From: Ichthyophis bannanicus
Taxonomy: Eukaryota; Chordata; Amphibia; Gymnophiona; Ichthyophiidae
Length of the DNA stretch: 64,000 nucleotides
Assembly (NCBI GenBank): GCA_033557465.1
Contig: CM066035.1
Location: 906,285,309 to 906,349,308 of the forward strand
Reading direction: 5' to 3'
Of this stretch, positions 32,090 to 42,320 are shown piece after piece (within the stretch, counting starts at the first letter, position 1; every line of letters starts with the position of its first letter). Below the pieces are notes generated by a model, which did not search any database, was not told the DNA's origin, and saw nothing but the letters and a program-made list of their open reading frames with translations. The translations under genes were made by a program, and so were the position numbers.

Positions 32090-35061
32090 CAAAGGCCTGC
32101 CCAAAGAGGTAGGATTTCGGCAGTACCTTAAATTTCTTGAAGTTTTCTTCTAGGCAGAGTGAGGTGTGGAGGCAGTTCCAATGTGACAGTGCAAGGAAGA
32201 ACGTGGAGTGTCAGGTGGATTCATAGCGAGCTATAGACGGCAGGGGGATGCATAATCTATTTCCATGCAAGGAACGTAATCAGGGTGGTGCATAAGGGAT
32301 CATGAGGGAAGAGAGATAGGCAGGGACATTATCGTACAATGACTTGTGGGCAAGGGTCAGAATTTTATACTGTATTTTAAAAGAGATGGGGAGCTAGTGA
32401 TGTTGAATCATGAGGGGTGTGATAAGGTCATATTGTCTATTCTGTGTCAGAATATGAAGGTCTGTAGTGGAGCCATATGGAGATTTTTTTCAAAACTGGA
32501 GTTGATCTGTGTTAGATTGGGATGACAAGGATCATCAGTGTAGGCAACAAGCAGGATATCATCTGCACATTATATATAAGGAAAGACCTGTAGATTGGAT
32601 GAGGGAGGCTAGCAGGCTTAGGAAAATATTTAAAAGAAGTGGTGATAGTGCTGACCCTTGTGGTACCCCACAAGGCAGGACATGTGCTCGAGAGAGATGA
32701 TCCAGTGAACTTGGTAGGTTCGATCTGAAAGAAAGGAAGCAAACCAAGAAAAAACAGTTCCCCGGAGGCCTATATTATTGAGACAAGAGAGGAGGATACT
32801 GTGGGTTACAAGGCTGAATGCAGCGGAGAGGTCTAAGGAAACTGTCAGAGCTATTTGGCCTTGATCCAGGGCATTGTGTAGCTCACTTAGAACGGAGGTG
32901 ACCATGGTCTCTTGCTGTGGTGTGCCCTGAAACCTGATTGGTGTGGGTGGAGAGTGGCAATGTGCTCTAGGTGAACCCTAGGTTGGGGGAGAATAATACC
33001 TTTTCTCTTTAAACTGACAGATCAGTGTAGGCAACAAGATGAGATGATAGTTTGATGAAGTGAGGTCCAATTTTGGGCCTTTAGGAATAGGTCGAATCAC
33101 GACCTTTTTTTACAGTCAGTGGGGAGGTTGCCAGATCGAACACTGGTTGTAGTACTAGATAAGACAATAGGCAGCAGGTCTAGTGATTGCTCAGTCCGCC
33201 ACAGCGAAGGGATAGGGTCTAGCACACAAGCTGTCTTTCTTATCATGGAGATCACTTTATGGAAGGATGTGTCTGTTACTGGGGCAAATTCAGACCAAAA
33301 TGTGCATGGGGCAATGTGAGGGGCTGAATGGGGATTGGGGGGGGGGGGAGAGAATGGAGAGGGAAAGGGCAGGTTCAGTGTCAGAGTTTATTTTCTCCAT
33401 GAAAAACTGAGCTAAGAAGTCTGGTGAGGGGCCTGACAAGGCTGAGACAGACAGCTTGGAGGATAGGGAAGAAAGTTGGAAAGTAATGACGAAAATAGTC
33501 TTTGGGCTTTTGCTGTTTTTTCAACTAAAGAAGAGTAGTATGCCTTCTTTGCCAGGTTGATCTGGGATGATAGAAGGAATGGCAGGAGCAGAAGGATGCA
33601 AAGGCCAGTGTTTTTTTGGATCTCCTCCAACGTCCTTCAGCAGCTCTAAGCTCTCATTTTATCAAGCACAGGCTGGAATGAAACCAAGGATAAGAGGTTT
33701 TCTGTGGAAAAGGATAGAGGTTTTTGAGCACTATAGTATCGAGCGCTTGTTGGAGGCCGTCTAGCTCATGATTTTTTTCTCTCAAGCTTTTCATCTCTTT
33801 GCTCTCACAGAAACCTGGCTCCACTCCAAATGACACCACCTCAGTTGCTGCCCTCTCTCACAGGGGCTTCCATGTCTCCAACACTCCACATGCCATTGGT
33901 CATGGTGATGGAGTGGGGTTGGTTCTCTCTCCTTCTTGTCAATTTCAGCCTCTCAATCTACCTCAGTCTTATTCCTTTCTATCCTTTGAAGTTCACTCTA
34001 TCTTTTCTATCCCCTTCCTCTTCGGGATGCTGTAATCCATAGACTTCTTAACAAGTCCATTTCTTCTTTCCTTTCCGATTTTGACTCTTTGGCCAGAGAA
34101 TATTTTGATTTTCAAGAGGTAAGAAGGTGAAATAAGCAGGGAACAGTGTACCCGCTGATGGAAACTGGGCCAAGGTAGAAGATGATATCTTGCATTGGTA
34201 GGTATACTGCATATTCCTAGCTGTTACTGCACTGGTGGTAGTCACAGGGAGAAGGAAATGGATAAACAGATGGCTGGACCAAGGAAGTGGGAAGGTGGTA
34301 ACGGATGTGGGCAGTGGTGTGAAGCTTTGGGATGTTAAGATAAGATCCAGTGCATGGCCCACTATGTGAGAGGGTCCTTGGACATGTTGAAAAAGTCATG
34401 CTTGATTAGAAACTAAGTAAATGATTTGTCACGGGTTATTGATGTGGATGGTAAAGTCCCCAAAGGCAGGGCTTGGTGAAGGGTAGCTGTGGTTATCAAA
34501 GGGATTGCTGTAAGGCCTCTCAGCTAGCGGACCGAGTCAATGGAGGGCAATATAGAAGGTATACATGAACGCTAAAAGGTGGTCCAATCTTGACCACCAG
34601 TGTTTCTAAGCCAGTGTAATATATATTAGGACATTTACATAGAGGTAGGGTGTCTTTATAGAGAAGACCAACTCTCCTCCATGGTGTGAGGCCCTGTGGA
34701 CAGACAGGGCCGAATAACCAGAAGGGAGACAACATTGTAGGTAGGGGTCCTCACTCTCCCAGAACAACTCCCTGTGAGGCAGAGGATGTCAAGGTTGTGT
34801 AAGAGGAGGTCCACGATTAGTGATGATTTCAATTTCAAGGATCTACAATTAAGAAGTGCTAGCTAAAGAGCAGGCAATGAGAAATGATTGGTAGTGAGGA
34901 GAGGGGGTGAAGAAGTGCAGCAAATTAAAGAGGTCACCCTTGGCTCCAATGGGCTGCAGTAGTGAGGCTAACGCCATGCTGTCCAAATCACTGGAAAAGA
35001 TGACATGGGAGAGACAGAGGGGGGAGATGTGTTGTGCGGTTGTCCCGCAAAGGTAGATCAT
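32090..35061 (-). mobile_element. L2-clade LINE (L2b), degenerate and internally rearranged
   Basis: Minus-strand readings from right to left: an endonuclease start (SSLIVDLLLHNLDILCLT near 34800), HALDLILTSQSFTPLP near 34340, the RT linker NLAKKAYYSSLVEKTAKAQR near 33560, LDLSAAFSLVTHSILL near 32840 and PQGSALSPLLLNIFL near 32660. The 3' part below 32480 matches the C-terminal RT region without open frames. 33775-34130 carries plus-strand endonuclease sequence (LFALTETWL) inside this minus-strand copy. Confidence 0.75.
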
Positions 35062-35461
35062 GAAGAGCTAACAGAGAAGGCCAGCAATGGGGATGCACAA
35101 CTATGGCATACTGATCTGCTCCAAGGAGCAAGACCTGCTCCTCGTGCACGCTCCTCTGGCTCAAGCTGCCACGGCACGGTTGCCTCGACTTGGTGTTGAT
35201 AGATAGCTTGGCTGATGCCTATGTCACCTCATATGTAGGACTGGGTGGGCACGTTCAATCATCAAAGTCTGCTTTGGTGGTGGCCAAGAATAATCAATGT
35301 TTGCCTGCAAAGGAGCAGAGAGTAAAGAAATAGCAAATATGTTGCAGTACAGTTAATAACAGTAGCAGGCCAGCCAGCCTTCCCTTTCCTTACAGCACCA
35401 CTGATCCTCGCCTGGCTATCTGTGGTGAAGCATGGATTTCATCCTCTTATTAAAAGAGAAG
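35062..35461. other. Unassigned intronic sequence
   Basis: Possibly the L2b 5' leader at its left side. No ORF, RNA or clear repeat recognised. Confidence 0.4.
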
Positions 35462-35702
35462 TTTCTCTTGCAGCCATTGCTGCAACTGCTACCTGAACAG
35501 AAGCTGCTTCCTCTCTGCACTGCACAGCTGTGCGAGTTTGAGCTGTGTGTTGTAGGAACTCTTGCACTGGTTTTGATATATCAAGTCTCACGAGACCAGT
35601 GTGAGTTCCTGCAATGTATGACAGACTCACACAGAGCTGTGTAGTGTAGGGAGGAAGCAGCTTCTGCTCCGACCATGGTTAAACAGTTGCTGCAAGAGAA
35701 AT
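35462..35702. mobile_element. Foldback (palindromic) element
   Basis: Left arm starting tttctcttgcagc (with cagaagctgcttcc) and right arm ending gctgcaagagaaa (with ggaagcagcttctg) are reverse complements over roughly 115 bases each, almost without a loop. The centre is near 35580. This looks like a small non-autonomous inverted-repeat element. The ORFs on both strands are symmetric shadows of the palindrome. Confidence 0.7.
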
Positions 35703-35749
35703 ATGTTTATCTTTAAATAAAAGGGCCACAAAAATATGAGGTGCCAGAA

Positions 35750-36530
35750 GAAAATTTCTAGTTCACAATGGCGATCTGATAACTGGTATTTGTTGAGCCC
35801 TGGTCTAAAAGCAGATTCCCCTGGTTGAGAAGGCTCCCAGGGCAACAGTCTGTGGGTTGTTTTCCCCGGTAGAGCTGGTACTAGTCTGTGTGCTCCCAGG
35901 GCTCTTGGTTTTTGTTGAACAGACTCATGGAACTCTACCTTTTGCTGCTTCGAGTAGAGCACATGCTGGCAAATGTGCTTTCAGGGCTCTAGCCTTCGTT
36001 TAACCAGGCTCCCAGAATTCAGCTACCTAGTGCCTATGGTAAAGCTGATGCCAGTCTTCCTGGGGTTCAGGCCTCCTGTTGATCAGGCATCTTTGTTTGA
36101 CTTTTAGATGCCTTTGCTAGAGCAGGGACAGGAAGGGGTGCTCCGAGAGATTCATCTTTTGTATGCTCCTTGCAGAGCAAATACTGGTAAATGTACTCCC
36201 AGGGCTCCAGCTTCTGGTTAGGCAGGCTGAGAGGGTTTTTAGGACAGGTGCTGCTAAGTATGCTCCAAGGATTCTGGCCTCTGGTTGGGCAGGCTTCTAG
36301 GGTTCATCTGTCAGCTGCCTTTGGAGCTTCAGTCTCCAGTTACTCAAGTTTCAGGGTACAGTTTTTGACTGCCTTGAGTAAAGCAGGGACTGTGCTCCTA
36401 GGGCTCTGGCCTTTGGCTGAGTAGGCTTCCAAGGTCTGGCTTCAGCTTTAGCTGCCTCAGAGCAGGTGCTGATAACTATTTTCCCAGGGCTTCTGCTCAT
36501 GGTTCAGCAGGAAGAGAACAAGGCAGGATC
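35750..36530. repeat. Degenerate tandem repeat, units about 75-110 bases
   Basis: Recurring phrases: gctcccagggctctgg, then a ttgaacaggctcc-like segment, then a tgcctttggtagagcaggtgctg-like segment, repeated about seven to eight times with strong divergence. Related phrases occur near 24500-24620. Confidence 0.55.
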
Positions 36531-37082
36531 TGACCCTCCTGATCCAATTTTCAACAGTGTCTTCTCCCCCTTCTTCCTCCGTATTTGTTGTAGTCTTTAC
36601 TTCTCAAAAGAGCTCTTTCACTGAGAAGCCATGCTTGAATTTTTTTGAGAAAGAAAGTTAAGAAATAAAAAATATAAAGAGCCTAGTTGAGTAAATGCAC
36701 CAGATCTTCTGTAAGATGCAGATGCTGTGACTCCTTGGACTGAAACTCCTGATATCTCGTCTCAGGTGTGTTCACCCCCCCCCCCCCCCCCATCCTGTGC
36801 CATAGATGGGCCAGAGTAGGATTGTTCTAGTCTAAAGGACCTCCTTCCTGGCTTCTCTCAAGGGATCTGAAACGATACAACATGTTTCTCTTGTTAGCCA
36901 GGTAGTCTCTTTGCTTCTCTCTGCTTCAGGCTATTAGAGAGAGTTTTTCCTAGGAATAGAAATTGCCAGTTTCCAGCTTTAAAGCAGCCAGAAGAAAGAG
37001 GAAGCAGTATCCCCTTCCCTAGAAAGGAAAGGTTAAGCTGTTTTCCTAAGTTCACAGGGTTTAGCAGCAGTAATAGAGTCAT
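36531..37082. other. Unassigned intronic sequence
   Basis: Includes a run of about 20 C near 36775-36795. No gene seen. Confidence 0.4.
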
Positions 37083-39299
37083 GGTTCACAGACAACCATG
37101 ATTGGGATGTAATTATACCAGGCTATACTTTAATAAGAACGGACAGGGTAGGAAGAAGGGGAGAAAGAATGGTACTATATGTAAAAAATAATATTAAAGC
37201 TATGGAAATACAGGGCTTAAAAGAGAGAGAGGAGGCACTGTGGGTTAAACTAGAAAGGCGGCAAGAGAAATCTATTTGCATTGGCGTGATATACAGACCT
37301 CCTTCACAAGGAGAGGACGTAGAATTGAAGACATACGCAGCATTGTTAGGAAAGGGGAAGTGCTACTGATAGGGGATTTCAATATGCCAGATGTTGATTG
37401 GCACATCCCTGCTGCAGTATCATCTAGAAGTACGGAGATCCTGGATTCAGGCAACTAGAAATGCAACCCACATGTGAAGTGCAAATACTGGACTTGGTGC
37501 TTACCAATGGTGAAAATGTTTCTAATGTTATAGTGGGAGATCATTTTGCATCCAGTGATCACCAGGGCTGACAGAATCCATTCAAAAGCATGGGTCTTAG
37601 ACTTTAGGAAAACTAACTTTGCCAAGATGGGCCAATACCTCAGGGAGTCGTTAGCGGGATGGGAACAGCTGGAGGATGTAGAAAAACAGTGGGCAAAACT
37701 GGAAGAGGATATTTTAAGGGCAACCAACCTTTTTGTTAAAATAGTAAATAAATGTAAAAGGATAAAGGAGACCCTATGGTTTTCGAAAGAAGTAGCTGAA
37801 AAGGTGAAGAAAGCAAAGATTCGAAAAGAGGAGGAAATATCCCCTCATTTTATTGCATTGGCTAAGATGTTTTTCAGATATGCTAGTGGGAAGAGGAAGG
37901 GCAAAAGTGGTACTGTCAGACTCGAGGGTGAAGGGGAGGAATATGTAGAAGCTCATGAGGATAAAGCGGAATTGCTTAACAAATATTTCTGTTCTGTGTT
38001 CAGATGAAAAACCAGGAGCAGGACGTCAGAAAACACCCACAAACAGGAGCAGAAGAGAGGGGCATCTTGAACAATATTCAGAAGACTGTGTTCGTGAGAA
38101 ACTAGCTAAACTTAAAGTAGACAAAGCAATGGGACCGGATGGGATACACCCGAGAATACTGAGGGAACTTGGGGACGTTCTAGCAGCTCCACTGACTAAC
38201 CTTTTCAATGCCTCGTAGGAGTCAGGAGTGGTGTCAGAGGTCTGGAGAGAGGCACATGTGGTCTCTTTACACAGAAGCGGAAGTAAGGATGTGGTTGAAA
38301 ATTACAGGCCGGTTAGTTTAACCCTCAATGGTGAGTAAATTATTGGAAGCGCTGCTGAAAGAGAAAATAGTGAGGTTTCTGGAGTTCAACGATTTCCCAG
38401 ATTTGAGGCAGCATGGATTCACCAGAGGCAAGTCTTGTCAGACAAATCTGATTGATTTCTTTGACTGGGTAACCAGGGAGTCGGACAGAGGGAGAGCCCT
38501 AGATGTGGTGCATTTAGATTTCAGTAAAGCCTTTGACACCATTCTGCAGAGGCGACTTATAAACCAACTGAGCACCCTAGGGACAGACCCTAAAGTTACT
38601 GCTTGGGTTAGAAAATGGCTTGAGTGGGAGGCGACAAAGGGTGCAAGTAAATGGAGCTCACTTTGAGTAGGAGGTGGTTACCAGAGGAGGGCCCCAGGGA
38701 TCTGTCCTTAGTCCGATTCTTTTTAACATCTTTGTTAGTGTTACTGCAGAAGGACTGTCAGGTAAGGTTTGCCTCTTTGCAGATGATAACAAAATCTGCA
38801 ATAGAGTAGACACCCAGGAAGGTGTAGATAACATGAGGAGGGATCTAGCTAAGCTTGAAGAATGGTTTAGAATTTGGCAGCTGAGATTTAAAGTTAAAAC
38901 ATGCAAAGTCATGCATTTGGGCTGCAGCAATCCAAGGAAGCAATATAGTATAGGGGGTGAAGTACTTCTGTCTACAAAAGAAGAGCGGGATCTAGGCGTG
39001 ATTGTGTCTGATGATCTTAAAGTAGCTAAACAGGTAGAAAGGCAACGGCGAAAGCTCGAAGGATGTTTGGGTGCATAGGGAGAGGAATGGCTAGGAGACA
39101 AAAGGAGGTGATAGTGCCTCTGTGTAAGCCTTTGAAGCGACCTCATTTGGAATATTGTATGCTATTCTGGAGACTGCACCTTCAAAAGGATATAAACAGG
39201 ATGGAGTCAGTACAGAGGTTGGCTACTAAAATGGTTAGTGGTCTTCGTTATGAAGCATATGAGGACAGACTTAAGGATCTTAATTTGTATACTTTAGAG
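37083..39299 (+). pseudogene. CR1 endonuclease-reverse transcriptase, main segment
   Basis: Endonuclease blocks: DNHDWDVIIPGY, ERMVLYVKNNIKA, GVIYRPPSQGEDVE and LIGDFNMPDVDW. Linker and RT blocks: KAMGPDGIHPRILRELG, VVHLDFSKAFDTI, GGPQGSVLSPILFNIFV, FADDNKICNRVDTQEG (catalytic FADD), ERDLGVIVSDDLK, RPHLEYC and MVSGLRYEAYEDRLKDL. This block order is diagnostic of CR1. At least five frame changes or stops (for example near 37368, 38007, 38330 and 38665) show it is dead. Confidence 0.85.
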
Positions 39300-40539
39300 C
39301 AGGGGTCCTCAAACTACGGCCCACGGGCCACATGCGGCCCGCTGGGTGTTTTTGCCACCGCTGCCTGTCCTCAGGGACGGCTCTACCATGAGGCGAAGTG
39401 AGGCGGCTGCAGTTGCAGGTTGTGTGGCAGGCTTTCCCTTCATGCCTAGAGGCGCTTTGCCTTTCTTTGGTGTTCCGGTGGCCTGATTGGTCTTGTGAGG
39501 GTGATCAGGGAGGGGCTTCATTTCCCGCTCACCTCCCCGATGCCGATCGGGACTGCTACAGTTGCTGTTTGTGTGGCAGGATTTCCCTTCGCGCCTAGAG
39601 GTCCTTTGACTTTCTTTGGTGTTCCGGTGGCCCGATTGGTCTTGCGAGGGTGATCGGGGAGGGGCTCCACTTCCCGCTCACCTCCCCGATGCCGACCATA
39701 AAAAAGGTAGGGGATATTAGAATACCTTCTTGTCTATGGCAGAATGAGAACTTTTCTGATGCGTATTCATGTCCTGGAGGAGGTACTGTATAAACTTGGA
39801 TTCAATATGTGAAGGGCATTGCTGAAATTGGGTGTGGACATCCAAGGTCTTGGGAAAGCCCCAAACATGCCTCTATTCAGCCTTGGATGTTTTCGCGCTG
39901 GTGACATCCTTAGAACTGCTTTATAAAATGGCTCCAGGGATGCCTCTATGCCCATTTTCAAAGCAAGAATAGTGTTCCTAAAATACTCCCCCCCTCCCCC
40001 CCAATATTTATCATCTTGATTCAAAACATCTCATTCGAGTTTATTTCAGAAGTAAGAATACAATTAGGCCATACTTCTCCCTAAAGAAGGACTCTAGCTT
40101 CCTCTTTCTATAGAATTTATTAGTTGACTGGAGAGCAAAAGTGGGCAAAAAGGCGGCGGCGGCAAAGTGGTTGGAAAATTTGTACTTGGTAACAGAAGTG
40201 AAGCTAGAGAAGGACTGATAGAATTCTGCAAGACCAAAGATCTATTCATCTCAAATACCTTCTTCCAGTAACACAAGTGGCAACTGTACACATAGACTTT
40301 CCCCAATGGATTGCACAAATATCAAACTGACTACATCTGTGGAAGTCAATGTTGGAAAAGCTCAATAACATTAACAAAGATAAAAACTGGAGCCAACTAT
40401 GGTACAGATCACCAAAATAAGATATGTGCAGTGTGCATAGGAATTTGTTCATAGTTTTTTTTTAAACTATAGTCCGGCCCTCCAACGGTCTGAGGGACAG
40501 TGAACTGGCCCCCCTGTTTAAAAGGTTTGAGGACCCCTG
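39300..40539. mobile_element. hAT-1: non-autonomous hAT element
   Basis: Terminal repeats CAGGGGTCCTCAAAC (left) and GTTTGAGGACCCCTG-like (right), flanked by the exact 8-base duplication ctttagag (39292-39299 and 40540-40547). 1,240 bases with no transposase reading. An 8-base duplication and CAGGGG ends are diagnostic for hAT; the ends resemble Charlie/OposCharlie-type elements. It is inserted in CR1. Confidence 0.92.
39408..39696. repeat. Tandem duplication inside hAT-1
   Basis: Two copies of about 145 bases, each containing tttctttggtgttccggtgg and cccgctcacctccccgatgc, roughly 90 percent alike by eye. Confidence 0.8.
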
Positions 40540-40718
40540 CTTTAGAGGAAAGGCGGGATAGAGGTGATATGACAAACATTTAAATACCTCCGTGGCATAA
40601 ATATACAGGAGGAGAGCTTCTTTCGATGGAAAGTAAGCTCTGCTACAAGGGGACATAGGATGAGGGTGAAAGGAGATATATTTCTGCATATTATTCCTGA
40701 ATCTTTCTTTACGGAAAG

Positions 40719-40903
40719 CGTAGTTACTCACCTGTAACAGGTGTTCTCCAGGAGCAGCAGGAATCAGTCCTCACTTATGGGTGACGTCGGCGCCGACGGA
40801 GCCCTCGCGGAGCAATTTTCCCCAGCTTTCAAAGAAAGCCTTTGGGAATTGCAGCGCGCATGCGCGGTCGTCTTCCCGCCCGAAGGTGCCATCTTAGCCA
40901 GTC
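40719..40903 (-). repeat. DIRS copy C 3' inverted terminal repeat
   Basis: Begins cgtagttactcacctgtaac, contains GTCGGCGCCGAC, and is complementary to 46335-46498 apart from about 30 extra outer bases. Confidence 0.9.
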
Positions 40904-40990
40904 AGATGACATAGCTAAAAAAGACAGCATAAAAATTTGCAAAAAGAACATAAGCAGACGATTGCAACTCCAAGGGGAGGAGGGAGGGTA

Positions 40991-41088
40991 GTGAGGACTG
41001 ATTCCTGCTGCTCCTGGAGAACACCTGTTACAGGTGAGTAACTACGCTTTCTCCAGGACCAAGCAGGAAGTCAGTCCTCACTTATGGG
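40991..41088 (-). repeat. Internal complementary region of DIRS copy C
   Basis: 40991-41046 is the exact reverse complement of 40719-40774 (56 bases). 41047-41088 is the exact reverse complement of 46457-46498 (42 bases). The join at 41046/41047 (actacg/ctttct) reproduces the element's circle junction. The region lies between the recombinase stop and the 3' terminal repeat, its standard DIRS position. Confidence 0.93.
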
Positions 41089-41224
41089 ACTCCCAAGCTC
41101 AAGGCTACCGGAGACCCTAAGCACAAAAATGAGCTCCCTCTAGCTCAGCAGCACAGAAGGATAGAATCTTCGCTGAATTATCACCCACCGGTAGCCCACA
41201 TCCGGGATGGAGGGTAGGAGTTGC

Positions 41225-42320
41225 TCAGACCTCAAAGAGATTACGGAGGACTGCCTGTCCGAAAGCACTGTCCCTACGGGACTCCCTCTCGAGACAGTAA
41301 TGGACCGCAAAAGTCTGGCTCGAAGACCAAGTAGCGGCCCGGCAGATGTCTGCCAGCGGAACAGAGCGGAGGTAAGCCACTGACGTGGCCTTTGCCCGAA
41401 CGCAATGAGCCGTGACTCGACTTTCTAAGGCGAGTCCGGCTGCCCCATAAGCCCAAGAGATACAGTCCGCCACCCAGATGGACAGAGTACGCTTGGAGAC
41501 CGGGAGCCCCAATTTATTGGGGTCAAAAGACACAAAAAGCTGAGCAGCTTTACGGTGCTCCCGCGTACGGTCAAGGTAGAAGTTCAATGCCCTTCTACAG
41601 TCCAGGGTATGGAGGACCGTCTCAGCTCGGCTGGAGTGTGGTCTGGGAAAGAAGGTTGGAAGTACCACCTCCTGATTCATGTGAAAAGGGGAGACCACTT
41701 TAGGCAAAAACTTTGGGTGAGTCCGTAGGACTACCCTATTCTTGTAGAATCGAGTGTAGGGGGGATCAGACACGAGGGCCTGCAATTCACTTACGCGCCT
41801 AGCGGAAGTGAGGGCTATCAAGAACAGTGTTTTCCAAGACAGAAAACGTAGAGAACAGGTAGCCATAGGTTCAAAAGGCGGACAGGTGATCCGCTGCAAA
41901 ACCACATTCAGGTCCCAGTCAGGCGCTGGCGGGCGCAGAGGTGGTTTAAGTAGAAGGAGACCTCGGAGAAACCTCGCTACGAGAGGGTCATTGGAGAGAG
42001 GTCTGCCGTCCACTGGAACATGATGCGCTGAAAGAGCACTGAGGTGAACTTTGACGGAGTTGGACTTAAGTCCCAGATTAGAGAGGTGCAGCAAGTACTG
42101 CAAGATCACCGACACCGGGCAGGAGAAGGGATCCTGAGACTGTTGGGCACACCAGACTGCAAAGCGACGCCATTTAAGGGCGTAGCATTTGCGGGTAGAA
42201 GGCCGTCGCGAAGCTAAGACGACCTCCTCCACCTCCGCCGGCAGGAGAAGGGGAGCAAGGACTACCCTCTCAGCAGCCAGGCCATAAGGTTGAGAGACCT
42301 GAGGTTGGGGTGCAGAAGGG
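41225..42320 (-). CDS. DIRS copy C tyrosine recombinase
   Basis: The open frame reaches upstream to 44098, but only the last 340 or so codons resemble a protein; the rest is out-of-frame pol. The start is undetermined and probably lies in the pol overlap. The N-terminal arm-binding part is ASRRPSTRKCYALKWRRFAV. The catalytic part has SARRVSELQALV (Arg I), TAHCVRAKATS (His-x-x-Arg) and FAVHYCLERES (nucleophilic Tyr). It ends LRNLFEV. The enzyme would join the circular DNA copy to the chromosome by cutting and rejoining, without target duplication. All four catalytic positions are present. Confidence 0.9.
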
